64,000 bases of DNA from Ailanthus altissimus (GCA_946807835.1 OX327684.1:15214501-15278500), one strand, 5' to 3'. Shown: positions 46,086-57,110, numbered from the stretch's first letter. The notes: a model not told the origin generated them from the sequence alone. Made by a program: numbers and translations.

Positions 46086-48247
46086 TCAATTCACCTGTTT
46101 CTCTTCTTTGGCAAATTTCTCGACGACTTCTGGTTTGCCTTCTCCATTCATAACCTTACCATTAGTTTCATTCAACCATTTTGATAATCTTGCAACCAAG
46201 CTCTTCTTTGTGGCGGGAGAAACGCCATGCTTTCCGATCATTGACTCCAGTATTGCCTCCGATAGCAGCTTATTCTCTATCACTGCATGCCTAACTTCCG
46301 GTATGGAACCATCTTTCGAGAAGCTAATCTGTTAAAGGAAAGAAAAAGGATTATGTGCTTACTATATGTGAACGGGCGCATGGCATTTTTGAATTGTTCC
46401 TTTGTACTTACACTCAGTGATCCATCTGGTGATTGTGTGAAGAGAATAGAAGTCCCGGGCGGGAAAGTTTCATCCTTGAAGATTTGAATGAACTTCTCAA
46501 TGGCTTTGGCTTCAGCATCAGTGTAAATTCCAACGGATTTCCAGAAGGCGACGCAGTTTTCCGAGACCTTCTCCGAGTATTGTTGTCCCGTTAATGGCAA
46601 GATCATAGTCACCTTCATGAATTTCTCATAGGGACCTACAGAATTAAAACAATCCAACTTCACAAATTTGGATTAGATATATGGACTAATCTTAATCATA
46701 TATTAGTAACAGCTAATCATAATTCTAAATTTTATTTTTATTTTTCAACCATCAAGGAATGACCAGATAATAACAGCCCGGCTATGCACAGAATGTGCGA
46801 TCATTCCCTTACAAACGTGATGTGAAAACAGGGTGGCCTAGCAATAGAGGAATAATGCTATAATCTACTTTTTTTTATTTTCTAAATAATGTATCAAATA
46901 ATCATTTGATAGTAAAATAATTTAATGAATGATTTTAAAATTTATACTATTTTAATTATTTAATATATTACTTTGAAATAAAAAATTTATAATACTATTT
47001 AAAATGTATAACATTATTTAAAAAAAATTAAAGAATAGAGTAAAAATGAATAATAATACACTTTCGATATTGTATTCAAATTTTTTTCTTTTCAAATATT
47101 TTATCAAATAATCATTAAATAATAAAATAATATAATAAATAATTTTAAAATATACATTATTTTATCACATAATACTACTTGACACCTTAATTTGAGATTT
47201 AAAATTTGAAATATTATTTAGTAAGTGTAATATACTCATATAAAAATAAAGAGGGAGCATATTAAAAGGGGGAGCTAACCAGGTTGCCCACAGTTTAGCT
47301 AGATTTGCTTTGTCGGTGTTTGACGAGCGGGTATGGTTAGACGGGTATCTTCCTTCCCTTCATCATGTAATTGAGGCAGACTTTTCTGCTTCTTATTCTT
47401 AGTTTATAAATGTCTATTTTATTTATTAAATAAATAAATCAATCAACTTAGTCTAATCTCTTTTGAAGCAACAATTATCCCTATTCTTTCTCAAAAAAAA
47501 AAAAAAAAAAAAATATCCCTATTCAAAATCTACGGCAAATAAATGATCACCAAAACAGGATCACTCTGCATTGATGGTAGCTTATCTATTTCCCGTGCAA
47601 AATCATCTATTATTATTATTATTATTATTTTAGTTTGGGGACATGGATTTAAATTAATTTATGAAGTACAAACTTTCCCTTGCGTTGTAACTTCAAATCT
47701 CTGTGATGATAGTTGCACAAATACAGAAACTTTGTCCTGGCATTAATGTTTTCTTCATCTTAAAAAATAGTCAACGCCATCTAAAACAAAATTAAAACTA
47801 AGCTGCAAAGGTAAAAAAAAAAAAAAACAGCCGTCGGGTAGCAAAAATTTGTTACCCGTAACTATGTCTCTGAAGAACTCAACGGATTCCGTCAACTCCT
47901 CAGCCGTCTTCCCCTTCCACTTGCCGGCCAATGACGGCACAGCATTATCTTCTAAGTAAACCCCTATCGCCGTGAACTTAACGAACTTACCTTGAATCTC
48001 TAAACCTCTCTCCCCTGCAAGCGCACGTCAGCGCCACGAAACGAGAGTCAAAATTAGAATAACAAACCGCAAAAGGAAAAGAAATAAATTATACATGTAT
48101 AAAAAATAATAGAATGTGCCAGCGGCGCGTAGATTACTAACCTGCCCCACCGAGGAAGAGAGTTTTGGTGGAGCCAGGAGGCTTAACGGTCGGCGAGAAG
48201 GTGATGGACTCGACCTGGAGTTCGGTGACGGACTGCGATGGATTCAT
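46086..48247 (-). CDS. CHI: Chalcone isomerase (chalcone-flavanone isomerase), four exons
   Basis: Chalcone isomerase (EC 5.5.1.6) cyclises naringenin chalcone to (2S)-naringenin in flavonoid synthesis, in the cytosol and at the ER face. Exons on the minus strand: 48247-48142, 48014-47856, 46635-46412 and 46328-46086. All introns have GT-AG ends and phases join; the total of 732 bp codes 243 residues. Motifs in order are [65 protein letters not shown], and [20 protein letters not shown]. Arg38, Thr50, Tyr108, Asn115 and Ser192 correspond to active-site residues Arg36, Thr48, Tyr106, Asn113 and 190 of the alfalfa enzyme. Ser at 190 fits the type I (6'-hydroxychalcone) class. It is about 20 residues longer than usual, with a Lys/Glu-rich C-terminus. 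Intron 2 (47855-46636) is long and carries retroposed fragments. The protein resembles the Citrus enzyme. Confidence 0.95.
47264..47400 (+). pseudogene. LINE RNase H C-terminal fragment in chalcone isomerase intron 2
   Basis: The plus strand at about 47266-47391 reads [20 protein letters not shown], then [20 protein letters not shown] and a stop. This is the common C-terminal end of plant non-LTR retrotransposon RNase H domains (NxxAHxLA...W....P). It is antisense to chalcone isomerase and 5'-truncated. An AT-rich 3' tail with ATTTATTAAATAAATAAATC follows to about 47440. Confidence 0.72.
47476..47524 (+). mobile_element. Minute poly(A) insertion with 11-bp target duplication
   Basis: TATCCCTATTC occurs at 47476-47486 and again at 47514-47524. 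Between the copies lie only TTTCTC and 21 A residues. This has the form of an extremely 5'-truncated target-primed retroposition product. Confidence 0.65.
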
Positions 48248-48330
48248 TTGTGACCGACAGGCGGACGGTTATATGCTTCTTAGCGATTGATTAATTTTGC
48301 TTGCTGTAGAGTCTGAGGATATGTGCTGTG

Positions 48331-48342
48331 CATTTATTTAAA
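48331..48342 (-). promoter_or_regulatory. TATA-like box of chalcone isomerase
   Basis: On the minus strand TTTAAATAAATG lies about 85-95 bp upstream of the start codon at 48247, a plausible TATA position given a short 5' UTR. Confidence 0.5.
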
Positions 48343-48357
48343 GGAAATGGGAGGGGT

Positions 48358-48364
48358 GGTAGGT
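48358..48364 (-). promoter_or_regulatory. AC element (MYB site) in the chalcone isomerase promoter
   Basis: ACCTACC on the minus strand, just upstream of the TATA-like box. It is the core AC element bound by R2R3-MYB activators of phenylpropanoid and flavonoid genes. A second CCTACC lies near 48382-48388. Confidence 0.6.
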
Positions 48365-48412
48365 TTAGTGAATGGGAGTGAAGGTAGGGGAAGGAGTAGT
48401 AGATGGGGCCTG

Positions 48413-48443
48413 CACGTGCGTTGTTGATTGAAGAGGTCACGTG
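48413..48443 (-). promoter_or_regulatory. Two G-boxes in the chalcone isomerase promoter
   Basis: CACGTG at 48413-48418 and at 48438-48443, 25 bp apart and about 165-195 bp upstream of the start codon. G-boxes bind bHLH and bZIP (HY5-type) factors. With the nearby AC element this is the expected light- and MYB-bHLH-responsive layout of a flavonoid gene. Confidence 0.65.
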
Positions 48444-48499
48444 GATTAAGGATTTACCGGAGATTTATGAACGTTAGGTGGAGTCGTTGACCAAAGGTT

Positions 48500-50180
48500 A
48501 CTTGGGATTGGGAATTCTGTGTCTGTTTTTTCCGTGGCCGGAAAACACCTAGATGCTTAATGACAATACATACGTTATGGGGGGACGTTTTAACAATACG
48601 TGATTAATTTGACACAACACCATAAGAAATTAGTGCGTTTAAATTGACTTAATATCATCTTCGTTTATATCTCTCCCGCCATTTAATGATCGCGTTAGTT
48701 TCAATTTTAAAGTTTGTTTTTTAAGCTATGTTTTAGGATCAGGTTTATAATTATGGAAACGTAAATGTCTATTTAGTTAAACTTTTTAAATTAAATTTTT
48801 TTTTAAAAATTTATTGATCGATTATTAATTAAAAAATTAATTATTATATCATTTAATTAAATATTATTAAAAAAATAATATTATATATTTTAAATTATAT
48901 AACAAATTTTGAATTCTAAACGAAGTGTTAAACAATTATTTAATGAAAAAATTGTGTAATGAATAATTTTAAATATTATAAAAATTAACCATCCAATAAT
49001 TGTTTGACACTTTATTTAAATTTAAAATTTGAATGTATAATATTGTTGTTATTAAAAGTTTTTATATATTATTAAATTATAAAGAATGACACTTAATAAA
49101 TATCAAATAAATTTATTTATTTTAATTTTAAATAAATTAAAATATAATTAAATTTATTATGTATTTCATCAAATCTAATCTCTTAAAACACAATAATTTA
49201 AATAAAATTAATATATAAAAATTAACAAATAAAATATATTATAATTTTGATACAAAAATTAAAAATAAAACAAATTATACTTACTAATGACAAAAGAGTT
49301 TTGATAAAGAGTTTTATATAAACATGATAGTTATAGAGATACGATGATTTTTAAAAAAATATTAAAATATATTAATTCAATATGATTATTTTTTTAAAGA
49401 TACACCATAAAATTAAATTAATATTATTATGGTACATGTAATATTATACAAATATTAAAAAAAATTACTCTAAAAAAACTTAAGCTTCTACAAATAAAAG
49501 CAAAATAGTTTTTTTTTAATTTTCATAAGCTCTTTTTTAATTATAATTAAATATTATCAAAAAAAATTTAGCGTTAAAAAATCTTTTTGAGTAATGGTGT
49601 TGTCCAAACAAACAAGAATTTATTCAAAAGAAGAATAAATAATTTTTTTAGAGATTGTATAATATTATAATTATTAACAACACATGGCAGTATTTTATAA
49701 TATATTGTAAAATATATAAAAATTATAAAAAATTATAAATTTACTAAATAGCGACATGTTATAATATTGTTCATCATATAGTGAACTATGTAGCTCACTA
49801 AATTAACTATATATATATAGAATTGATCTAGTGGACTACGTAGAACATCATATGATGAGCAACACTGTTATATGTTATTATTTAATAAATTTACAATTTT
49901 TTATAATTTTTTTCATAACTTACAATATGTTACAGAATACTATCACGTATTTAGGAACTTATCATGTGGTGAACTATGTAACCCACTAGATCTATTATAT
50001 ATATAAGGCATAAAAAAAGAAATTATGTAAAGGAAAATGCTTTGTTAGTCCCTCGTAAATAATCCATTACCAATTTAGTCCCTAACACAGTAACGTTAAG
50101 ATAATAACACCAAAATTTGAATTTTGAAGTGTAAAAAAGTACTTTAATTATTATTTTTCTAGTTTTTAAATTAGAAAGTG
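48500..50180. other. AT-rich spacer upstream of chalcone isomerase
   Basis: Very AT-rich with short inverted repeats. Apart from the foldback element at 49681-49949 nothing is recognised. An open frame at 50188-50382 lacks family features. Confidence 0.5.
49681..49949. mobile_element. Foldback MITE-like element
   Basis: Two arms of about 125-135 bp pair as an inverted repeat around position 49815: CATGGCAGTATT..., TGTTATAATATTGTTCATCATA on the left match ...TGATGAGCAACACTGTTATA and AATACTATCACGT on the right in reverse complement. Divergence between arms is moderate. No clear TSD was fixed. Length and structure suggest a MITE. Confidence 0.7.
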
Positions 50181-50454
50181 AACGTACTTGTCTGCAAATA
50201 CAATTACCATCCCTCTCTCCTCAGTTTCAGCCAACACCACCTTTCTTTATCATCATCAGACCCTTACAAAATCCTTGACTCAATTAACCTTGTCTTCCGT
50301 CTTCGATGTCCACCACCTCAAAATGAGAACCAAAACCAATAAGACTTTTGATACTTCTTTTGTAAAAAAAGAAAAAATGTGATACTTCTCTTTTCAAAAC
50401 CCTTTTTTTTATGCATATCTGGTAGATTTCAGTCGTTGCCAACCGCTGTAAGTA

Positions 50455-50717
50455 AGGGTTAATATTCACAGATTGGATCTTCTTGTGATGGAAACGGCAA
50501 CGAGGAAGCCCCTTTATTAGATGATGAAGATGACGAGGATGATTTTAATAGTGAAGATAGCAATGATAAAAGAATGGGTAGAATAGCAAAAGAATTTGTG
50601 GTAAGAAGATATGGTTGGCTAGTATTTGTGGATAAAATGCTAAAGAGAAAGAGAAAAGGCTAAAGGAAGCAATCAAAAGTGATCAGACAATTATAAGTTC
50701 TTCACAATTATAGATGG
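50455..50717 (+). pseudogene. Acidic, coding-like fragment cut by the copia insertion
   Basis: The frame from about 50490 reads GNGNEEAPLLDDEDDEDDFN then KRMGRIAKEFVVRRYGWLVF and VDKMLK. A stop follows (KRKRKG*), but a shift in the AAGAGAAAGAG run continues as EKEKRLKEAIKSDQTIISSS. Composition is more protein-like than the surroundings. The copia TSD (GATGG) follows directly. I do not recognise the family; it may be an exon of a broken host gene. Confidence 0.4.
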
Positions 50718-51051
50718 TGTTAGGATATTGAGGTGTGATGTAAGGTCGCAGTTAAAGTGAAATTGAAAAAATAAAAAAAAATAAAAAAAAGACAAAATAC
50801 ATGTTATAGTATTTTAGCCTTACAACCAAAAACTCCAATACACCAAATTCTCTCAAATCACTCAAAAATATATACAAACTTTTTGAAACTTTCTTTAAAT
50901 TGAATGAGGAATGAATTGCTAAACTCTCCATTTTATAGGGAGAGTTGAGCTAGTGGACAGCCTTTTCAAGGCTGTCTACCATAACAATTTTGCTGGCATC
51001 GTGTGCCAACAAAATTATTATGTAGCTGGTACACGGTGCCAGCTGTTAATA
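50718..51051 (-). repeat. 3' LTR of the minus-strand copia element
   Basis: Starts TGTTAGGATATTGAGG on the plus strand. It is shorter than the 5' LTR (404 bp) and differs by indels: the block between the A-rich stretch and TAGTATTTTA..CCTTACAA is missing. Confidence 0.8.
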
Positions 51052-51169
51052 ATTATCCCACTTAGAGATTTGATTAAGAACCAATCAAGTATCCACACCA
51101 TTCTTTCTTCATCGCCAAAGTCATATTGCCTACGTGTCTGCTAGGCCATGTAAGGATCTACATCATATA

Positions 51170-52640
51170 AACTTATTGGTATTGATGGGCTTGGTCAACA
51201 CATCTGCTAGGTTATCATCTGTATGAATTTTTTTCATATCCACACTTTCATCTTTTACCACTTCTCGAACAAAGTGGTATTGAACACCTATGTGCTTCGT
51301 TCTTAAATAAAAATCTGGATTCTTTACAATGTGTAAGGCACTCTGACTGTCACAAAATAATTAAACTTTCTCTTGCTTGTGCCCGAGCTCCTCCAGTAAT
51401 CTTTATATTCAAATTGCTTCATTGCAAGCTTGTGTAACTGTCATGTATTCTGCTTCTGTAATAGATAATGCCACAATAATTTACAGTTTCGAAACCCAGC
51501 TTACAACTCCTCCTGCAAGTTTAAACACATAGCCAGTAGTGAATTTTCTTTTATCAAGGTCTCCTGCAAAATTTGAATCCACATAACCCTTAACAATAAA
51601 ATCTGATCCTTCGTAACATAAAGCAACATCTGAGGTACCCTTAATGTATCTAAGGATCCTTCTAACATAACCCTAATACTCTGTACCAGGATTTGCCATG
51701 TATCTACTAACTGCTCCCACTGCTTGTGCAATGTCTGGTCTGGTACAAATATAGCGAACATTAAACTTTCCACTGCTGATGCATACGGTACTCGAGACAT
51801 CTCATTCCTCTCTGCTTCTTTGCTAAGACATATTTTATCAGATAACTTGAAATTAACAGGGAGTGGGGTACTAATTAGCTTATAATCTTGCATGTTGAAG
51901 TGCCACAAGATTTTCTTTAAGTAGTTCTTCTGAGAAAGCCAAATCTTCATGTTATTTCTATCTCGGTAAATTTGCATCCCTAGAATCTTATTTGCTAGTT
52001 CTAAGTCCTTTATATCAAATTTCCTAGCCAACTGTGCCTTCAATTCTTGGACTCGATCTTTATTGAGGCCTGCCACCAACATGTCATCCACATATAACAG
52101 TAAAATAATGAAATCATTATTATCTTCAAATCTTTTGTAGTATGTACAATAGTCTGAACTAAGTCTGTTGTATCCAAGGCTGATGATATAGGAATCAAAT
52201 CTCTTGTACCAACATCTTGGCATCTGTTTAAGACCGTACAGAGATTTGTTTAACCTGCAAACCAAGTTCTCTTTTCCTTCTTCTTTAAAACCTTCTACTT
52301 TGAGCATATAAATTTTTTCTTCAAGTTCTCCATGAAGAAAAGCTGTCTTCACATCTAACTGCTATAGATGTAAGTCAAATGTAACACACATTACTAGAAC
52401 TATTCTAACTGTCGTGAGTTAAACCACAGGGGAAAATATCTCATTAAAGTCAATACATTCTTTCTGAGTATAACCTTTCACCACCAATCTCGCACGATAC
52501 CGCTCTACTTGGTCATTGCCATCTCGTTTGATCTTGTAGACCCATTTGTTACCAATGACTTTTCTTTCACGTGGTAGTGTAACCAGCTCCCATGTTTTGT
52601 TCTTATGCAAGGCTTCAATTTCTTCTTGTATTGCTGTCAT
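51170..52640 (-). pseudogene. Copia reverse transcriptase and RNase H
   Basis: From 52640: EEIEALHKNKTWELVTLP, NKWVYKIKRDGND, RLVVKGYTQKECIDFNEIFS. Then the 283-codon frame 52352-51501 with MKTAFLHGELEEKIYM, NKSLYGLKQMPRCWYKRF and the intact catalytic LLLYVDDMLVAG. It continues with PYASAVESLMFAI, and RNase H pieces (CDSQSALHIVKNPDF, TKHIGVQYHFVREVV) lie in broken frames down to about 51170. Stops at the segment joins prevent a full polyprotein. Confidence 0.88.
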
Positions 52641-52814
52641 CCATAGAGAAACATCTTGACTTTTAGAAGTCTCCTGGAAAGTTGTTGGCTCTCTATCCTC
52701 TGTTAGAAGGCAGTATGCAACATGAGCCTCCGTGACATACTCCGAGTGCCACGCTGGTGGTCATCTCTCACGAGTTGATCGACGATCATCTGTAGCCTCA
52801 GACTCTGTTGGTTC

Positions 52815-53149
52815 TTATTCTTCGTGCTCCGATGCTGCTTTAGAAAAATCTGAATGTTCTTGTACTTGATTATTTTTCATTTGTAACGTTGTAGTCTCTG
52901 GATTTTCCTTCACTGTGCTATCATCTTCATCATTCCTTTGCAGTTTATCTTCTGCAAATATCACATTTCTACTGATGATGACTTTGTGGGTAGTAGGATC
53001 CCATAAGCGATATCCCTTGACTCCATCAATATATCCCAAGAAAAGGCATTTTTTAGATTTTGGATCTAGCTTCATTGTTTCTTAGAAATTGTACATCGCG
53101 TACATAGGACTTCTAAATGTATGAAGACGAGAATAATCAACTGGTTTCC
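52815..53149 (-). pseudogene. Copia integrase C-terminal fragment
   Basis: KLDPKSKKCLFLGYIDGVKG, YRLWDPTTHKVIISRNVIF and an acidic spacer. This is the FLGY-type end of copia integrase, directly left of the solo LTR that splits the domain. Confidence 0.82.
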
Positions 53150-55338
53150 TGTTGGAGCTGGTGCTCACGTGCCATTCCAATATTGTATGAATATTAATTG
53201 TTAATATTTATACAATAAACATTTCGAATAAAGATTGTTAATATCATATTAATATGGTATAATGCTTGTAACATTACAGACATTGTTTGATCTGAAAGAG
53301 TTCAGATCTGGTCTAAAGGAGTTTAGATCAGAACTAATAGTTAGCAAAGCTGAGAGTTATAAATGCTAAAAGTTAGCACTGTTAAGAGTTAGCAGGTTAT
53401 AAGAGTCAGCGAGGTCTAAAGAGTTAGAACCTTGTCTATAATGGGACAAAGACCTGAGAGTATACTTATAATGATATAGTTGCAAAGAGTTGCAATAGGT
53501 GTTAAGAAATATCATTATGTAAGTATGTCTCAAAGATAATGTTCCTGATCTATAATCACTAATGCGGGTCTATCGGTGATTCACTGTATATAGATTAGTG
53601 TATGTCTATATCTGACTGGTTCAGATGGTTGTTCTTAGCTGACCATGAGCTTAGAGCTTGTATAGGCATGCGGTTATCCAGTCAGGACTGGATACTGAAC
53701 AGACTTATGAGGACCCCAATAGATATCCTATGACACCGTCAAAGGAAGGTCCTCTCGAGTTGAGTAGTATTCGTGGTCCTTTGACCTGAGCGCCACGGTG
53801 GTCTTGTGAGTGATCCATCATGCTTTGGTTCCACATATGTCAGAGACCTTTCATGGTCTGACCGCTATGTGTCGCTGGGTATGGTCCGATGCTCATGGAG
53901 TCCGGTGTGCGTAGATACGGGATCCGTCAGCTTACGTAGGTAAGTTGTATATCCGATGCTCCGAGATTGTATTTCATAAAGTCTTGTGGCCACAAGCATA
54001 AACCCGGGAAAAGAGTTTCCCACAGGGTTAAACAATATAGCAAAATTGTTTGCGTATATTGTTTATCGAGATACGAATCTGGAGATAAGATTATGGATGA
54101 GCAAATAGGGATTTGACGGTGCTGATCTATATCCCTGCACATCCAGGATATAAATGATGGAAGGATTATACGTATACGTTATGACCTCAACTTGTATGGT
54201 CTGACACGCTGATTTGTAATATTCGTAACGTGTGCGTGGGGCATCGATTACGGATTAATGGAACAGTTCCATTTGACAAATCGGGTGTAGACCTAGTGAG
54301 TCCCAATATGAAATGTACTATTTGAGCACTTGGGCAGTGTACCGTATTGAATTGTTCAATACAGTATAATTCAGCAATTACTAAGGTTACGTTAACTAAA
54401 GTATGTGGTTAAATTGGTGGGACCCACTTTAGGTTAACTTGGTAACCGAGTAAGGATATAATAGTAATTTCACTTTATGATTATTTAATTGTTAAATAAT
54501 TAAAATAAATATTTATTTATTTAATTGTTAAATAAATTAATTTAACATAACTAAGGTTAAAAGTTAACCAAGTGGTTAAGTTAAGTTAACCTTACTTAAA
54601 GGTTAAGTAAAGGTTAACCTAACCATGGTTAAGTTAGTTAACTATGGTTAAATTAATTAAATATTTATTAACTTAAAGGTTAAGTTAAAATAATCTAACT
54701 AAGGTTAAATGTTAACTAAGGTTAGGTTAAGCCAAATGAAATGCAAATGAAATTCAAATTAGTTTGGAATTAATTCATTTGTATATAAAGTGAAATGAAA
54801 TTGAAAATGAAAATGGATTTAGTTTTTTAGGTTTTGCATTTTGGGAGCCAATTCAATTTGAGAAATTGAAATTGTTTGTTTTGTGTTTTAAATGTTAGAA
54901 CAACAAAACAAATTGAATTAATGGTTACTAAATGTAATAACTAAAAACAAGATTTGTTTTATTTATTCAAGAGTTGAATAAAAGGAAAAACAAATTTAAT
55001 TAAGTTAAATGGTTTAACTTTGTAAAATGTTTAAGAGTTAAACACATATGCTGGATTAAGATGCTGCCATTCTAGACAATCAAACCCACCCTTGTTGATT
55101 GCTAGAATTGATCAAAGATTCATTTCATGGTGGACTTCAAAGAAAATTAATCCAAAGGCTTCATTGGTGATATTTCTCAATCTCGAATTTCAGATTAATC
55201 AAATGTTATTTTCTGTGTTCATTGTACATAATCTTCCGCTGTGCATATGTATGTATGAGATATGTATATTGTTTGTATGATGAACACAACCCACATGCAA
55301 GAACCCTAAGTAAATTCGCCCAACCATATAACCCAACA
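53150..55338 (+). mobile_element. L-family solo LTR, copy C
   Basis: 2189 bp, TGTTGGAGCTGGTGC to TATAACCCAACA, with exact TSDs TTTCC at 53145-53149 and 55339-55343. It has no interior and is uninterrupted. Its first 1.3 kb matches copies A, B and D (e.g. GAGTTGAGTAGTATTCGTGG, TGACCTGAGCGCCACGGTGG). The region after about 54390 is different and rich in GGTTAA/TTAACC. TTCCGCTGTGCATATG near the end is like the polyadenylation/U5 region of long copia (SIRE-type) LTRs; that assignment is a guess. Confidence 0.92.
54390..54740. repeat. GGTTAA-rich degenerate repeat within L-family copy C
   Basis: At least 13 occurrences of GGTTAA or TTAACC in about 350 bp, often as AAGGTTAAGTTAA or the palindrome AGGTTAACCT. 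Not found in the L-family copies A, B or D. Confidence 0.75.
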
Positions 55339-55760
55339 TTTCCCAGTCCACATCTCCATCGATGTCTTCAACTCGATTGCTGTTGATGGTGACTGATTTA
55401 CCACATAACAGACGGTTTTAACTACTTTTGCCCAAAATGCCTTGGCTAAACTTGCAGTTCTCAACATAGCTCTTATTATCTCTAACAAGGTTCTGTTCAT
55501 CCACTTTGTTACTCCATTCTGTTGAGGCGTGTAAACTGTGCTAAATTGTCGCTTAGTTCCTTCTTGTTGACAGAATCCAATAAAATCCTCACCAGTATAT
55601 TCTCCTCCATTATCTATCCTTAAACACTTTATCTTTTTTTCTGATCAAGTTCTATACGCGCTCTAAATATTCTGAAAGCTTTAAATATATATGACTTCTT
55701 CTTGATTAGATACACCCAACATCTCATGATACAAAATATCTCGCTCCCCCTAAGGACATC
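55306..55760 (-). pseudogene. Copia integrase core fragment
   Basis: Right of the solo LTR the minus strand reads MNRTLLEIIRAMLRTASLAK, AFWAKVVKTVCYVVNQSPS and ELKTSMEMWTGK (integrase end). Upstream, FCQQEGTKRQFSTVYTPQQN-type and RIDNGGEYTGEDFI-like residues appear in broken frames up to about 55650. It joins with 52815-53149 once the LTR is removed. Confidence 0.8.
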
Positions 55761-56242
55761 ACTGGTGCTTATCAAACATCAGAGTGTATTAATTCTAGAA
55801 TTTATTTACTTCTAGAATTGGATGTGCTAACTTTAATCTGTGCTACTTACTTGTGACACAGTGCTCACAGAAAGGTAAATGAACCAATTTGAGCCTAAGA
55901 AGTAAATTTTGATCAGAGAATCTTCAAACCTCGTTCTGATATATGGCCCAGTTTGCAATGCCACATCATCGTTGACTCTTCTGCTGAACTAGTTGATGCA
56001 ACATATGAATCTCATTCCTGCAGTGTTTCTCCATTAAGCATGTACAAATTTGCAGCAACCTTTTCTGCCTTCATTACTACAAGTGCACCTTTGAGAATTT
56101 TCATGGTCCCATTTTCAATTTGGGTCTTACACCCAGTGTTATCTAATTATCCCAATGACAAAAGATTCTTCTTGAGGCTTTTCATATGTCACACCTCCTA
56201 GATAATACGAATAATACCATCGTACATCTTCATTTTAATGGA

Positions 56243-57110
56243 TCATATTCCAGTGATTTTTAAAGCATGATCGTTCCTCATATATACAAATCCTCCAGAG
56301 GTGGGTTCATATTGATGGAACCATTCTCTTTTAGAGGTCATGTGCCATGTAGCTCCAAAATCCATGAGCCATACATCAGAGAACCGTTTTTTGATTTCAA
56401 CAACTGTTGCTGCCTCGCTGTATAAAGTTTCACCATCATCTGAAGTGCTTGCAATAATCCCTTGAGGTTTGTCCTCTGCACTTTTCTTCAATCCCCAGCA
56501 ATCCTTCTTTAGATGGTCTTTCTTGCCACAATGGTAGCACTTGACGTTCTTCTTACTTCTAGATTTTGGCCTACCATGATTTTGACTCCCACTGAGGCCA
56601 CGTTCTGTTGATCTACCTCTCATCATTATCAAAGCTTTTGCTTGCTGCGAACATTCCTGTTTGTCTTCTTTATTTTTTTTTGTCTTTGTTCTTCTCCCAG
56701 TACAGCAATTGTAACATTATCGAAGACTATGAAGTCTGTTAGAATGTTATTTGTCAAGTTAATGATGAGTTGATCATACGAATTAGGTAGGCTTTGAAGT
56801 AAAATCTTCGCACATTCACCTGCCTCTATTTTATGTCCCAAAGAAGTGAGTTGGGAAAATATGGTATTTAATGTGTTAATGTGCTATGTCACTGAAGTGG
56901 ATTTTGCCATTCGAAGGGTGTACAATCTCATTTTTAAGAAGATCTTGTTGTGCAGAGATTTGGCCTTATACAATTTTATGATAGTATCCCAGATCTTTTT
57001 TGCTGTCTTCTTTTCCGCCACACTGAATAGCACATTATCAGCAACTGCTAGATGCAGATCGGCAATTGCATTACTGTCAATCTCATTCCACTTGATACAT
57101 CAATAATACC
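56243..57110 (-). pseudogene. Copia gag and protease
   Basis: The distal part (57110-56850) is degraded. 56841-56629 gives AGECAKILLQSLPNSYDQLI and the Lys-rich linker. 56632-56243 holds the zinc knuckle CYHCGKKDHLKKDC (CX2CX4HX4C intact) and the protease motif WLMDFGATWHMTS. In active copia proteases that motif is D(S/T)GA; Phe here replaces the catalytic Ser/Thr. Confidence 0.86.

Noticed and set aside
47464..47513. Poly(A) run considered as the LINE's own tail
   Set aside because: The 11-bp duplication flanks only TTTCTC plus the A-run and does not include the LINE fragment, so it is better read as a separate event.
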